A stretch of DNA of 64,000 nucleotides from Sphingobium sp. TCM1 (GTDB lineage Bacteria > Pseudomonadota > Alphaproteobacteria > Sphingomonadales > Sphingomonadaceae). Every line of letters begins with the position of its first letter. The first letter of the stretch is position 1. The position numbers and the translations under genes were made by a program. Location of the stretch: NCBI RefSeq assembly GCF_001650725.1, contig NZ_LXVX01000034.1, positions 388,607 to 452,606 on the forward strand, in the 5' to 3' direction. Below are positions 32,685 to 42,572 of this stretch, piece by piece. The notes below the pieces were generated by a model, which worked only from the letters and a program-made list of their open reading frames with translations, was not told the origin of the DNA and did no database searches.

Positions 32685-35600
32685 ATGACCGACCAGCCCC
32701 CCTTTGCCGCCTTCGCCCCCGCCATCCGCCAGCCCACCCCGCTGCGCGAGGCGATCACTGCCGCCTATCGCCGCGACGAGGCGGAGGCGCTGGCGCCGCT
32801 GATCGCCGCAGCGACCCTGCCGGAAACGACGAGGGCTGCCATTGCGGATACCGCCCGCACCCTCGTCACCGCGCTGCGCGCCAATCACAAGGGTAGCGGC
32901 GTGGAAGGGCTGGTGCAGGAATATGCGCTCTCCAGCCAGGAGGGCGTCGCCCTGATGTGCCTTGCCGAAGCGCTGCTGCGCATCCCCGACACCGCGACGC
33001 GCGACGCGCTGATCCGCGACAAGATCGCCGACGGCGACTGGGGCTCGCATCTGGGCGGCGACAAGTCGCTGTTCGTCAACGCCGCCACCTGGGGGCTGGT
33101 CGTCACCGGCAAGCTGGTCGGCAGCGTCGATGATCGCGGCCTGGGCGCGGCGCTGACCCGCCTCGTCGCCCGTGCCGGCGAACCGGTCATCCGCCGCGGG
33201 GTGGACCTTGCCATGCGGATGATGGGCGAACAGTTCGTCACCGGCGAGACGATCAGGGAAGCGTTGAAGCGCGCGAAGGACATGGAGGCCAAGGGCTTCG
33301 CCTACAGCTACGACATGCTGGGGGAGGCGGCAACCACCGCCGCTGACGCGAAGCGCTATTATGCCGATTATGAACAGGCGATCCACGCCATCGGCAAGGC
33401 ATCGGCCGGGCGCGGCATCTATGCCGGGCCGGGCATCTCGATCAAGCTGTCGGCCCTCCACCCGCGCTATGTCCGGGCGCAGGCGGATCGTGTCATGGGC
33501 GAGCTGCTCCCCGCCGTGAAGCAGCTGGCGCTATTGTCGAAAGGCTACGACATCGGCCTCAACATCGACGCGGAGGAGGCCGACCGGCTCGAACTTTCGC
33601 TCGATCTGCTGGAAAGCCTCGCCACCGATCCCGACCTTGCCGGCTGGAACGGCCTTGGCTTCGTGGTGCAGGGCTATGGCAAGCGCTGCCCCTTCGTCAT
33701 CGACTGGATCATCGATCTCGCCCGCCGCGCCGATCGCCGCATCATGGTGCGGCTGGTCAAGGGCGCCTATTGGGACGCGGAGATCAAGCGCGCACAGGTC
33801 GATGGCCTGACCGATTTTCCGGTCTACACGCGCAAGGTCCATACCGACGTCGCCTATGTCGCCTGCGCGCAAAAGCTATTGGCCGCGTCTGACGCCGTCT
33901 TCCCGCAATTTGCGACGCACAATGCCCAGACGCTTTCCACCATCTACCATCTCGCCGGCCCCGATTTCGCGATCGGCGACTATGAATTCCAGTGCCTGCA
34001 CGGCATGGGCGAGCCGCTCTACGAACAGGTCGTGGGCGCGGGCAAGCTGAACCGCCCCTGCCGCATCTATGCGCCGGTGGGCACGCATGAGACGTTGCTG
34101 GCCTATCTCGTTCGCCGACTGCTGGAAAATGGCGCGAACAGCAGCTTCGTCAACCGCATCGCCGATCCCGAAGTCTCGGTGGAGGAGATGATCGCCGACC
34201 CGGTCGATGTCGTGCGCGCCATGGCCCATCCCGGCAATCGCCACGACCAGATCGCGCTGCCGGCCCATCTCTATCCCGACCGCCGCAATTCGGACGGCCT
34301 CGACCTCAGCAATGAAACGACGCTCGCCACCCTGGGCGAAGCGTTGCGGCATAGCGCCACGATCGCCTGGACCGCCGCGCCGGAAGGCCGCATGCACCCG
34401 TCGCACACCGTGTTCAATCCCGCCGATCATCGCGACGTGGTGGGGCGCGTCACCGAAGCAACGGCGGAGGAAGCGCGCGCCGCGGCCATCTGCGCCGCCG
34501 CGTCGCGCTGGCCCAACAGCCCGGTCGCCGATCGCGCCGCCGCGCTGGATCGCGCCGCCGACTCGATGCAGTCGCGGATGCCGGTCCTGCTTGGGCTCAT
34601 CGTCCGCGAAGCCGGTAAGTCGCTGCCCAATGCGATCGCCGAAGTGCGGGAGGCGATCGACTTCCTGCGCTACTATGCGGCGCAGGCCCGCAGCACCTTC
34701 GGCCCCGCGCAGGTCGCGCTTGGCCCCGTGACCTGCATCAGCCCCTGGAACTTCCCGCTCGCCATCTTCACGGGTCAGGTCGCGGCCGCGCTGGTTGCGG
34801 GCAATCCGGTGCTGGCCAAGCCGGCCGAGGAAACCCCGCTGATAGCCGCCGAAGCCGTCCGCCTGCTGCACGAAGCCGGCGTGCCCGCCGACGCGCTGCA
34901 ACTGCTCCCCGGCGACGGGCGGATCGGCGCCGCGCTGGTGGCCGCGCCGCAGACCGCCGCCGTCATGTTCACCGGTTCGACAGAGGTCGCCCGCCTGATT
35001 CAGCGCCAGCTTTCGACCCGCCTGTCGCAGGCCGGCAGGCCGATCCCGCTGATCGCCGAGACCGGCGGCCAGAATGCGATGATCGTGGATTCCTCCGCGC
35101 TCGCGGAACAGGTGGTGGCCGACGTCATCGCCTCTGCCTTCGACAGCGCGGGCCAGCGCTGTTCGGCGCTGCGCATTCTCTGCCTGCAGGAGGATGTCGC
35201 CGACCGGACGCTGACCATGCTCAAGGGCGCGCTGGCGCAATTGCGGATCGGCCGCACCGACGCGCTCAAGGTCGATATCGGCCCGGTCATCAGCGCTGAA
35301 GCGCGCGATGCGATCAACGCCCATATCGACGCCATGGCGGCGCTCGGTCGCAAGGTGGAGCAGAGCGTGCTGCCCGCCGAGGCGAGGCACGGCACCTTCG
35401 TCCCGCCGACGATCATCGAGATCGACAGCATCGCGGACCTGAGCCGCGAGGTCTTCGGTCCCGTCCTCCATGTCCTGCGCTTCCGGCGCGACCGGATGGA
35501 CGCACTGGTCGATCAGATCAACGCCACGGGCTATGGCCTGACCTTCGGCCTCCATACCCGGCTGGACGAGACGGTCGCCCGCGTGACGAGCCGGGTGCGG

Positions 35601-36287
35601 GTCGGCAACATCTATGTGAACCGCAATGTGATCGGCGCGATCGTCGGCGTCCAGCCTTTCGGCGGCTGTGGCCTGTCGGGGACCGGGCCGAAGGCGGGCG
35701 GGCCGCTCTATCTCGGCCGTCTGGTCGCCACCCCCCCGGTGTTCGCGGAGCGCGTCAGCCATCTGCGCTCCCCGCTCCATGCCTTCGCCGACTGGCTCGA
35801 CGCACAGGGGGAGGGGGAGGCCGCCATCCAGGCCCGCCGCACCGGCGATGCGTCGGCGCTCGGCGTCGAACTGGCGCTGCCCGGTCCGGTGGGGGAAAGG
35901 AATCTCTACGCGCTGCATCCGCGCGGCCGCATCCTGCTGCGCCCCGCCACGCGGCAGGGGCTGTTCCGCCAGATGGCGGCCGTCCTCGCCACCGGCAATC
36001 ATGGCGTGGTGCAGGGCATGACCATCCCGCCGGGCCTGCCCGCCGAGGTTGCAGCCTGTTTCGGCACGGACGCGACCGGCCATTATGCCGCCGCGCTGGT
36101 CGAGGGCGACGCTGCCAAGATCGCGGCGACCGCGCAGTGCGTCGCTGATCTGCCCGGCCCGATCGTATCGGTCCATGCCGACGATCATGGCCATGGCTAT
36201 TGCCTCGACTGGCTACTGGAAGAGCAGTCGACGTCGGTGAACACCACGGCCGCTGGCGGCAATGCCAGCCTGATGATGATTGGGTGA
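32685..36287 (+). CDS. putA: Bifunctional proline dehydrogenase / P5C dehydrogenase
   Basis: A 1200-residue protein oxidising proline to glutamate in two steps. Domain order: alpha-helical arm (1-130), FAD-dependent proline dehydrogenase barrel (about 170-480, with IKLSALHPRY, GLNIDAEEADRLELSLDLLE, RIMVRLVKGAYWDAEIK), then aldehyde dehydrogenase domain (about 510-1010) with catalytic Glu in LIAETGGQNAMI, Cys at about C826 (GQRCSALRI) and FGPVLHVLRF. A C-terminal ALDH-like domain closes the substrate tunnel. It has no N-terminal ribbon-helix-helix, so it is not self-regulating; the adjacent Lrp-type PutR fits. Confidence 0.97.
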   Translation: MTDQPPFAAFAPAIRQPTPLREAITAAYRRDEAEALAPLIAAATLPETTRAAIADTARTLVTALRANHKGSGVEGLVQEYALSSQEGVALMCLAEALLRIPDTATRDALIRDKIADGDWGSHLGGDKSLFVNAATWGLVVTGKLVGSVDDRGLGAALTRLVARAGEPVIRRGVDLAMRMMGEQFVTGETIREALKRAKDMEAKGFAYSYDMLGEAATTAADAKRYYADYEQAIHAIGKASAGRGIYAGPGISIKLSALHPRYVRAQADRVMGELLPAVKQLALLSKGYDIGLNIDAEEADRLELSLDLLESLATDPDLAGWNGLGFVVQGYGKRCPFVIDWIIDLARRADRRIMVRLVKGAYWDAEIKRAQVDGLTDFPVYTRKVHTDVAYVACAQKLLAASDAVFPQFATHNAQTLSTIYHLAGPDFAIGDYEFQCLHGMGEPLYEQVVGAGKLNRPCRIYAPVGTHETLLAYLVRRLLENGANSSFVNRIADPEVSVEEMIADPVDVVRAMAHPGNRHDQIALPAHLYPDRRNSDGLDLSNETTLATLGEALRHSATIAWTAAPEGRMHPSHTVFNPADHRDVVGRVTEATAEEARAAAICAAASRWPNSPVADRAAALDRAADSMQSRMPVLLGLIVREAGKSLPNAIAEVREAIDFLRYYAAQARSTFGPAQVALGPVTCISPWNFPLAIFTGQVAAALVAGNPVLAKPAEETPLIAAEAVRLLHEAGVPADALQLLPGDGRIGAALVAAPQTAAVMFTGSTEVARLIQRQLSTRLSQAGRPIPLIAETGGQNAMIVDSSALAEQVVADVIASAFDSAGQRCSALRILCLQEDVADRTLTMLKGALAQLRIGRTDALKVDIGPVISAEARDAINAHIDAMAALGRKVEQSVLPAEARHGTFVPPTIIEIDSIADLSREVFGPVLHVLRFRRDRMDALVDQINATGYGLTFGLHTRLDETVARVTSRVRVGNIYVNRNVIGAIVGVQPFGGCGLSGTGPKAGGPLYLGRLVATPPVFAERVSHLRSPLHAFADWLDAQGEGEAAIQARRTGDASALGVELALPGPVGERNLYALHPRGRILLRPATRQGLFRQMAAVLATGNHGVVQGMTIPPGLPAEVAACFGTDATGHYAAALVEGDAAKIAATAQCVADLPGPIVSVHADDHGHGYCLDWLLEEQSTSVNTTAAGGNASLMMIG

Positions 36288-36423
36288 ACCAGGCGGCGCG
36301 TAAAGCCTTGGCGAGGTCGTTTTACCTGTCCAGTTCGGTGTCGGTTTTTTCGCCCTGCCGTTCCGGTTAACGAAAAAATAAAGGGAAAATGCGAAGACCG
36401 GGTGGAATTGGAGACCTGCCGAT

Positions 36424-38406
36424 TTGCGCGCCCTGAAGACATTGCTGGAAAAATGGGTGCAGCGACCGGCGCAGGATGCGGACGTGCGTCGCAGCCTGAT
36501 CGAATCGCTCTATGCGTCGCCGGCCTCGCTGACGATCGGTGCGGTGACGGGCGTGGCGGTGGGACTGGTCGTCGCCAGCCTGTCCGACGGCGCGGCGATT
36601 CATGGCGTCGTCACCTTGCTCTGCATCGTCGCCACGCTGCGCGTCATCTCCGCCGTCTTCTTCCATCGCCAACTGGTGCGTGGCACGGCCGTCGCCTCGC
36701 GCGGCTGGGAACTTGCCTATGAACTGGGCGCCTGGGCCTATGCCGGGCTGCTGGGCCTCATGGCTTTCGTGACGCTGATCGGATCGGACAACAGCGTCAT
36801 CCACATGCTCACCGTATCCATGGCGACCGGCTATGCCGGCGGCATTTCCGGCCGAAATGCCGGCCGTGTCCAGATCGCGATCGGGCAGGTCTGCCTGACC
36901 CTGCTCCCCACGGCCACCGGCCTCTGGCTCGAAGCATCGACCGGCTATCGCGTCCTGTCGGTGGCGATGGTGATGATGGTGCTGGGCCTCGCGGAGATCA
37001 GCTCGACCACCCATCGCATCGTCGTCCAGGCGCTGCTGGGCAAGCGCGACAAGTCGTTGCTGGCCGAAAAGTTCGAGCGGCTCGCCCGGTTCGATAGCCT
37101 CACTGGCCTGGAAAACCGCATGGCGATGCAGATGCGCCTGCGCGAAATCTTCCAGACCAGCCAGAAGCGCAACGATGCGGTCGCGATCCTGTGGATGGAC
37201 CTCGACCGGTTCAAGGAAATCAACGATTCGCTGGGCCATATGGTGGGCGACCAGTTGTTGCGAGCCGTGGCGGAACGACTGAACGAGGTCGTGCAGGAAA
37301 GGGGACGGATCGCGCGCTTCGGCGGCGACGAATTCGTCATCATCTGCCCCGATACGGACCGGGTGACGGCCGCCGGCATCGCCCAGGAACTCATCACCTA
37401 TTTCGCCCATGGCTTCGACCTGGGCGACAATCATCTCCAGGTGACAGCCTCGATCGGCTATGCCGTCGCGCCGCAGGACGGGCGCGACATGGACGAGCTG
37501 ATGCAGCACGCCGATCTCGCGCTCTACGAAGCCAAGGGCGAAGGTCGCAACCGCTCGGCCAGCTTCAACTGGTCCCTCAAGGAACGGTTCAACCGCATCC
37601 ATGAGATCGAGACGGGCCTGCGCCGCGCGCTCGACGCTGGCGAACTGAAGCTGCTGTTCCAGCCGATCGTCGACCTGGCGACCGGGGAAATCGACGCCTG
37701 CGAAGCGCTGCTCCGCTGGGACCATCCCGTGCTCGGCCCGATCCCGCCCTCGGAATTCATCCCGATCGCGGAGAATATCGGCATGATCGAGGCGATGACC
37801 GGCTGGGTGCTGCGTCAGGCCTGCATTGCCGCCGCCTCTTGGCCGGGCGAGGCGCGGATCGCCATCAACATCTCCCCCGCATCGCTCAAGTCGGAGGAGC
37901 TGCCCGATCATGTGATCGCGGCGCTGCTGGAAACAGGGCTGTCGGCGCGCCGACTGGAACTGGAAGTCACCGAGTCGATCTTCCTGGACGACAGCGGTCA
38001 GACCAATGCGATATTGCGCGAATTGCAGCGCATCGGCCTGCGCCTGGCGCTCGACGATTTCGGCACCGGCTATTCCTCGCTCTCCTATCTGCGGTCCTAT
38101 CGGTTCGACACGCTCAAGGTGGATCAGAGCTTCATGGCCGGGGTCAGCGCCAATGCAGAGGATCGCGCGATCGTGCGCGCCATTGGCAATCTGGCGCGCG
38201 ACCTGTCGATGGACACGGTGGCCGAAGGCATCGAGACGCAGGATCAGTTGCACCACGCTCGGGAAGCCGGCTTCACCAATGTCCAGGGCTATCTGTTCAG
38301 CCGCCCCGTGCCCAGCGAACGCATCGCAGAGATGATCGCCGCCGGCCCGCTGGAGGGCGCAGAGCGCCCCGATCCGATCGTCCAGACGCGCCGCCGCCGC
38401 GCCTGA
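36424..38406 (+). CDS. Membrane-anchored GGDEF-EAL protein (cyclic-di-GMP turnover)
   Basis: A 660-residue inner-membrane protein. Residues about 30-195 hold five or six predicted helices (SLTIGAVTGVAVGLVVASL onward) that form no named sensor domain I recognise. A GGDEF domain follows with an intact RFGGDEFV (300-304), so diguanylate cyclase activity is possible; no RxxD inhibitory site precedes it. The EAL domain starts CEALLRW (427-429) and keeps the metal and catalytic residues: NISPASL, ELEVTES, LDDFGTGYSSLSYL, TLKVDQSF, AEGIET and QGYLFSRP. It therefore looks able to hydrolyse c-di-GMP. Start is TTG 36424 with GGAGA upstream. It is convergent with the DSF synthase gene. Confidence 0.93.
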   Translation: MRALKTLLEKWVQRPAQDADVRRSLIESLYASPASLTIGAVTGVAVGLVVASLSDGAAIHGVVTLLCIVATLRVISAVFFHRQLVRGTAVASRGWELAYELGAWAYAGLLGLMAFVTLIGSDNSVIHMLTVSMATGYAGGISGRNAGRVQIAIGQVCLTLLPTATGLWLEASTGYRVLSVAMVMMVLGLAEISSTTHRIVVQALLGKRDKSLLAEKFERLARFDSLTGLENRMAMQMRLREIFQTSQKRNDAVAILWMDLDRFKEINDSLGHMVGDQLLRAVAERLNEVVQERGRIARFGGDEFVIICPDTDRVTAAGIAQELITYFAHGFDLGDNHLQVTASIGYAVAPQDGRDMDELMQHADLALYEAKGEGRNRSASFNWSLKERFNRIHEIETGLRRALDAGELKLLFQPIVDLATGEIDACEALLRWDHPVLGPIPPSEFIPIAENIGMIEAMTGWVLRQACIAAASWPGEARIAINISPASLKSEELPDHVIAALLETGLSARRLELEVTESIFLDDSGQTNAILRELQRIGLRLALDDFGTGYSSLSYLRSYRFDTLKVDQSFMAGVSANAEDRAIVRAIGNLARDLSMDTVAEGIETQDQLHHAREAGFTNVQGYLFSRPVPSERIAEMIAAGPLEGAERPDPIVQTRRRRA

Positions 38407-38425
38407 AGCGGCGTGGCCTCACTGT

Positions 38426-39433
38426 TCAGCGCAACCGCGTCTGCGCAGCCGCCAGCCGCCGCATCATGCGCAGGTCGCGATCCGACAGCGACAGCGCCGT
38501 TTCCGTCCACATCTCGACGATGTCTGTCAATTCGGCCAGAGTCATCGGATTGACCCGGCGTCCGGCGCGGTTGATGCCGACATAGCCGGCATGATGCGCC
38601 ATATGGTCCCTGATCCAGCGGGCCGTCGCGGCTTCGCCTTCGCCGGTCTCGACCACCTGGGTGACGATACCCATGTCGTACATCTCGTCGGCGGTGTAGA
38701 TGCGTCCATCGGCGATCATCTGCCGCGCCAGCACCGGTCCCACGCGGCGTTGCAGGATGGAATAGGCGCCCATGCCGGGGAAGAGTCCGAACAGCACTTC
38801 GGGCAGGCCGAAACGGGCCTGCCGTTCCGCGATGATGACGTCGAAGCACATCAGCGCCTCCAGCCCGCCGCCCAGCGCGTCCCCCTGGGCCAGGCCGATA
38901 TTGATGATGTTCATGTCGTTGCAGTGCCAGATGCGGTCGACGATCTCGCAGCAGGCGACGCCATATTTCAGCAGCGTCTCGCGGTCGCGGCGCTGGATGC
39001 ACTCGGCGAACATCTCCAGGTCGCCGCCCAGGTTGAACACACCGGGAAAGCGCGATCCCAGCACCATGAACTTGAGCATTCCGCCTTTGTCGCCGAACAC
39101 GCGGCGGCTCTCGCGCTGCCAGGCCATGGTGTCGCGAATCAGGCCCAGGTTGGAATTGGGCCGTTCGATCGGCGTCATGAAGGCCCAGAGCGTCGCCAGA
39201 TCCGCATCCCAGCGAACGTCGATCTGACCCAGATCGAACAAGGTCGACTGGGCGCTGTCGTCCGGAAGCAAGGTTTCCGCAGCGGAAATGTCTGCCGGAA
39301 AGCGCTCTGACGCATAGTCGCCCGCGGTCATTTCGGACGCCTCGCGTGAAGGATTAAACCGTCCTGAATCAATCATCTGCGCCCCCGTTTTTTCATCAAG
39401 CATGAACTGAACAGGCTGGATGGCAGGATGCAA
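38426..39433 (-). CDS. RpfF/DspF-like diffusible-signal-factor synthase (crotonase superfamily)
   Basis: A crotonase-fold protein of up to 336 residues. It resembles Xanthomonas RpfF, which makes cis-2-unsaturated fatty-acid signals. Oxyanion-hole and core segments are FPGVFNLGGDLEMFAE, LAQGDALGGGLEALMC and GLPEVLFGLFPGMGAYSIL. The two catalytic glutamates of RpfF (E141 and E161, 20 residues apart) are matched by E192 and E212 here, also 20 apart; ordinary enoyl-CoA hydratases do not share the LFPGMGAYS context. The first 60 residues are extra; the frame opens at TTG 39433 and later ATGs (39403, 39376, 39331) are possible. No rpfC, rpfG or rpfR gene is nearby. Confidence 0.85.
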   Translation of the reverse strand: MHPAIQPVQFMLDEKTGAQMIDSGRFNPSREASEMTAGDYASERFPADISAAETLLPDDSAQSTLFDLGQIDVRWDADLATLWAFMTPIERPNSNLGLIRDTMAWQRESRRVFGDKGGMLKFMVLGSRFPGVFNLGGDLEMFAECIQRRDRETLLKYGVACCEIVDRIWHCNDMNIINIGLAQGDALGGGLEALMCFDVIIAERQARFGLPEVLFGLFPGMGAYSILQRRVGPVLARQMIADGRIYTADEMYDMGIVTQVVETGEGEAATARWIRDHMAHHAGYVGINRAGRRVNPMTLAELTDIVEMWTETALSLSDRDLRMMRRLAAAQTRLR

Positions 39434-39615
39434 TCAACCGGCGTAGGCTGAATAGTGCGTTAACCATTTTTATTCCGAACTGTTGCAAAGGGGCAGCCCC
39501 AAATGCCGCCAAATCGGAGATAATGTGGCGCAATTGCCACAAGCGTCGCTCTGGCGGAGGTCTTGGCGGGGCCGGTAAAGGGCTTTGTTAACCTTTGTTT
39601 CTTACTGCTTTTTCC

Positions 39616-39795
39616 ATGAACGGACGCTCCCCCTCGCGGAAACAGGTCACGCTGATGCTGCATGATGAGGCCGGCTCTGCCTGGCCGCTGCGCGTTTCGG
39701 CCGACTGCCTGCGCTTCATCGGTCCCTATCGCCGCGTCAGGGGTTTCAATATCGACGCGATGGCGCTGTTCGACGGGGTTCGCAGGGCCGGTTGA
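39616..39795 (+). CDS. Hypothetical 59-residue protein
   Basis: A short basic protein (MNGRSPSRKQVTLML then FNIDAMALFDGVRRAG at the end) placed 49 bases before tgt on the same strand. The frame opens at TTG 39595; ATG 39616 is more likely. No Shine-Dalgarno is visible before either, and I recognise no family, so its reality is uncertain. Codon use is compatible with coding. Confidence 0.4.
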   Translation: MNGRSPSRKQVTLMLHDEAGSAWPLRVSADCLRFIGPYRRVRGFNIDAMALFDGVRRAG

Positions 39796-39844
39796 TACCC
39801 CCGCGATCCTTGTGCGCGGGCGCGTTCGCTCCTAGAGGGCGGCG

Positions 39845-40975
39845 ATGACCAAGCCTCGTTTTTCCTTCTCGATCCACGGCACCGACGGCAAGGCGCGCAC
39901 CGGCGCGATCCAGATGCGCCGCGGCGAAATCCGCACTCCCGCCTTCATGCCCGTGGGCACCGCCGCCACGGTCAAGGCGATGCGCCCTGCCGAAGTGCGC
40001 GCGACCGGCGCCGACATCATCCTGGGCAACACCTATCATCTCATGCTGCGCCCCGGCGCCGAGCGCATGGCGCGGCTCGGCGGCCTGCACGGCTTCATGG
40101 GCTGGGACCGGCCGATCCTGACCGACAGTGGCGGGTATCAGGTGATGAGCCTGTCGGCCCTCACCAAGATGAGCGAGGAGGGCGTCGCCTTTTCCAGCCA
40201 TATCGACGGGTCGAAGCATATGCTGACGCCCGAACGCTCCATGGAGATCCAGCGGCTGCTCGACAGCGACATCGTCATGGCTTTCGACGAATGCACCAAG
40301 AACGGCTGCACCCATGAGGAGGCGGCCAGGTCGATGGAACGGTCGATGCGTTGGGCGAAGCGCTCGCGCGACGGGTTCGACGCCGGCGGCGACCATGCGG
40401 AACGCGCCGCCCTGTTCGGCATCCAGCAAGGCTCGCTCGATGAAAATCTGCGCCGTATCTCGGCTGAAAAGTTGGTCGAAATCGGATTCGACGGCTATGC
40501 CGTTGGCGGCCTCGCGGTGGGCGAGGGGCAGGAGGCGATGTTCGCCACACTCGAGTTCGCGCCCGACATGCTGCCGGTGGACAAGCCGCGCTATCTGATG
40601 GGGGTGGGCAAGCCCGACGATATCGTAGGCGCGGTCGAACGGGGCATCGACATGTTCGACTGCGTCCTGCCGACCCGATCGGGCCGCAACGGCCAGGCCT
40701 TCACCTGGGCCGGGCCGCTGAACATCCGCAACGCCAAGTTCGCGGAGGATATGGGGCCGCTCGATCCGCGCTGCGGCTGCCCCGTCTGCGCGACCTGGAG
40801 CCGCGCCTATCTCCATCATCTGGTGAAGGCGGGCGAAATGCTGGGGGCGATGTTGATGACCCAACATAATATCCATTTCTACCAGGAACTTATGCAGGGT
40901 CTGCGCGACAGCATCGCCGCTGGTCGCCTCGCGAGCTTCGCTTCCGACTTCCGGCGGGATTATCGTCGGGTCTGA
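39845..40975 (+). CDS. tgt: tRNA-guanine (queuine) transglycosylase
   Basis: A 376-residue enzyme exchanging guanine 34 for preQ1 in GUN-anticodon tRNAs. It has TPAFMPVGTAATVKAM, NTYHLMLRPG, the nucleophile Asp region LTDSGGYQVMSL, MAFDECTKNG, GVGKPDDIV, second Asp in MFDCVLPTRSGRNG, and the C-terminal zinc site (DPRCGCPVCATWSRAYLHH). Length is standard for bacterial Tgt. It ends three bases before the end of the opposing kinase gene. Confidence 0.97.
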   Translation: MTKPRFSFSIHGTDGKARTGAIQMRRGEIRTPAFMPVGTAATVKAMRPAEVRATGADIILGNTYHLMLRPGAERMARLGGLHGFMGWDRPILTDSGGYQVMSLSALTKMSEEGVAFSSHIDGSKHMLTPERSMEIQRLLDSDIVMAFDECTKNGCTHEEAARSMERSMRWAKRSRDGFDAGGDHAERAALFGIQQGSLDENLRRISAEKLVEIGFDGYAVGGLAVGEGQEAMFATLEFAPDMLPVDKPRYLMGVGKPDDIVGAVERGIDMFDCVLPTRSGRNGQAFTWAGPLNIRNAKFAEDMGPLDPRCGCPVCATWSRAYLHHLVKAGEMLGAMLMTQHNIHFYQELMQGLRDSIAAGRLASFASDFRRDYRRV

Positions 40976-40978
40976 CCG

Positions 40979-42565
40979 TCAGGGAAGCACATTGATGGCG
41001 ATCGCGAACGATCCCGCGTCGCCGTCCTGCTCTAACGGCGCGCGCAGTTGGCGCGACAGGCCGGTCAGCACCCGGCCGTAGCGATCCTCCATATGGCCGG
41101 CCAGGTCTTCGGAGGCGCGCAGGGCCGGCGAATGGATATGGAGCAGGCCGCGATCTGCGCTGCCCGGTTGCAACTGCACCGAAATGTGCATCCTGCCCTG
41201 CGGGTCAAGCCGCATCGCCAGTTCGACAAGTTCCGTGACCAGGAAGGCCACCGGAACCGCCACATCCTGGCTGATATGCAGGTCGTCGCTGTCGATCTGG
41301 ATGCCGAAGCGGCGCGCCTGGGTCGGCGCCGTTCCCCGCAGGCTGGCGGACAGTTCGCTGATCAGCGGGCGCACGCCTACACCGCGATTTTCCTCCAGCT
41401 CGGCAAAGTGGTTGCGATGGACGACCGACAAGGCATCGACCCGTCGCTGAATCGACGCATAGGCCTCGACCGCTTCGGGATCATGCGCCGACCGGGCGTG
41501 CAGGTTGATCAGGCTGGCGATGATCTGGAGGTTGTTCTTCACCCGGTGATGGACTTCGCGCGTCAACTTGCGTTGCGTTTCCAGGCTTTCCGCCATCTCC
41601 GCCTCATGGGTGGCGACATCCTCGCTGATTTCGCGAAATGTCTCGCCCAGAGCGACGATTTCCTGCGCCGGCGTCCGCACGCGCTGCATGGGTTCCAGCA
41701 CCTCGCCGGGATGGTAGCTGGCCACTGCGCGGCGCAGCAGCACCAGCGGACGGATCAGCAAGCGGTTGACCACGAACCAGCCGATAGCGGCGGCGGCGAA
41801 CCACATGACCAGTGGCAGGAAAAGCGACAGGGTGCGCGCCACCGTCGCCGGCGGATCGCGCACCGTCATCGTCAGCAATATGTCGGGTGGTTCCAGCCGG
41901 GCGGACAGGCTGGTGGTGCGCCCGTCGCCTGGCGATACGCGCGGACGGCTGATGATGAGCTGCCGGTCGCCCTGGCGCAGGCTGAGCTGCCGGTTCTGGA
42001 GCGCCGTCGCCGGATCGGCGACGCTTTCCAGATGCACGCGGGAATAATAGATCAGCCCGACCAGTTGGTTGTCCCGGCTCTTTACTCGGCTCACCAGATA
42101 GGGCGTGCCGCCCAATATCTGGGCGTGGGGACCGGAAAAGCGCTCGCGCCGGTCCAGTCCTTCCGGCTCGGCCCGGTCCGATCCGCATATCCGCCGGCCG
42201 GCCCGGTCGTAGATATAATAGAGGCCGCCCTCCGGGTCGTTCGACTTGAGGAACAGGTCAAGCCGGTCGCAGATGAGGGTGTCGGCCGCGCCGAGGCTGT
42301 TGATGGTGAGTTGGAGTGCGGTGCGGTCCGATTGCAGGTCCGCGGTCAGCTTGCGGGCGCTCTGCGTGACGGCGACGCGCAGCAAGGCTTCCTTTTCCAG
42401 ATCGGCGGTCCGGATCGCCTGGAGCGAGGCGATCAGGGCGATCAGGCCCAGGGGCAGCAAGGCCAGCGTCAGGATGAGGAACATCTTGACGCCGGTCGAG
42501 CGAAGGAAGCGGAAGAGCGGTTCCGTCAGCGACAGGGCTGCCGGAGGAAGGCTGCCCCCAATCAT
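40979..42565 (-). CDS. phyP: PhyP-like sensor kinase homologue of the general stress response, degenerate ATPase domain
   Basis: A 528-residue membrane protein. Helix 1 is at about 28-48, an extracytoplasmic domain at 50-245, helix 2 at 247-268, then HAMP. The HisKA_2 dimerisation domain keeps its histidine in LTREVHHRVKNNLQIIASL (H339/H340). The following ATP-binding domain lacks recognisable N and G boxes: where NELVTNALKHA and DNGxG are expected, it reads TELVELAMRLD and HIHSPALRAS. This is the pattern of Sphingomonas PhyP, described as a negative regulator (phosphatase) of PhyR. It lies eight bases after nepR on the same strand with no Shine-Dalgarno of its own, so coupled translation is likely. 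Confidence 0.85.
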   Translation of the reverse strand: MIGGSLPPAALSLTEPLFRFLRSTGVKMFLILTLALLPLGLIALIASLQAIRTADLEKEALLRVAVTQSARKLTADLQSDRTALQLTINSLGAADTLICDRLDLFLKSNDPEGGLYYIYDRAGRRICGSDRAEPEGLDRRERFSGPHAQILGGTPYLVSRVKSRDNQLVGLIYYSRVHLESVADPATALQNRQLSLRQGDRQLIISRPRVSPGDGRTTSLSARLEPPDILLTMTVRDPPATVARTLSLFLPLVMWFAAAAIGWFVVNRLLIRPLVLLRRAVASYHPGEVLEPMQRVRTPAQEIVALGETFREISEDVATHEAEMAESLETQRKLTREVHHRVKNNLQIIASLINLHARSAHDPEAVEAYASIQRRVDALSVVHRNHFAELEENRGVGVRPLISELSASLRGTAPTQARRFGIQIDSDDLHISQDVAVPVAFLVTELVELAMRLDPQGRMHISVQLQPGSADRGLLHIHSPALRASEDLAGHMEDRYGRVLTGLSRQLRAPLEQDGDAGSFAIAINVLP

Positions 42566-42572
42566 GATGTCG

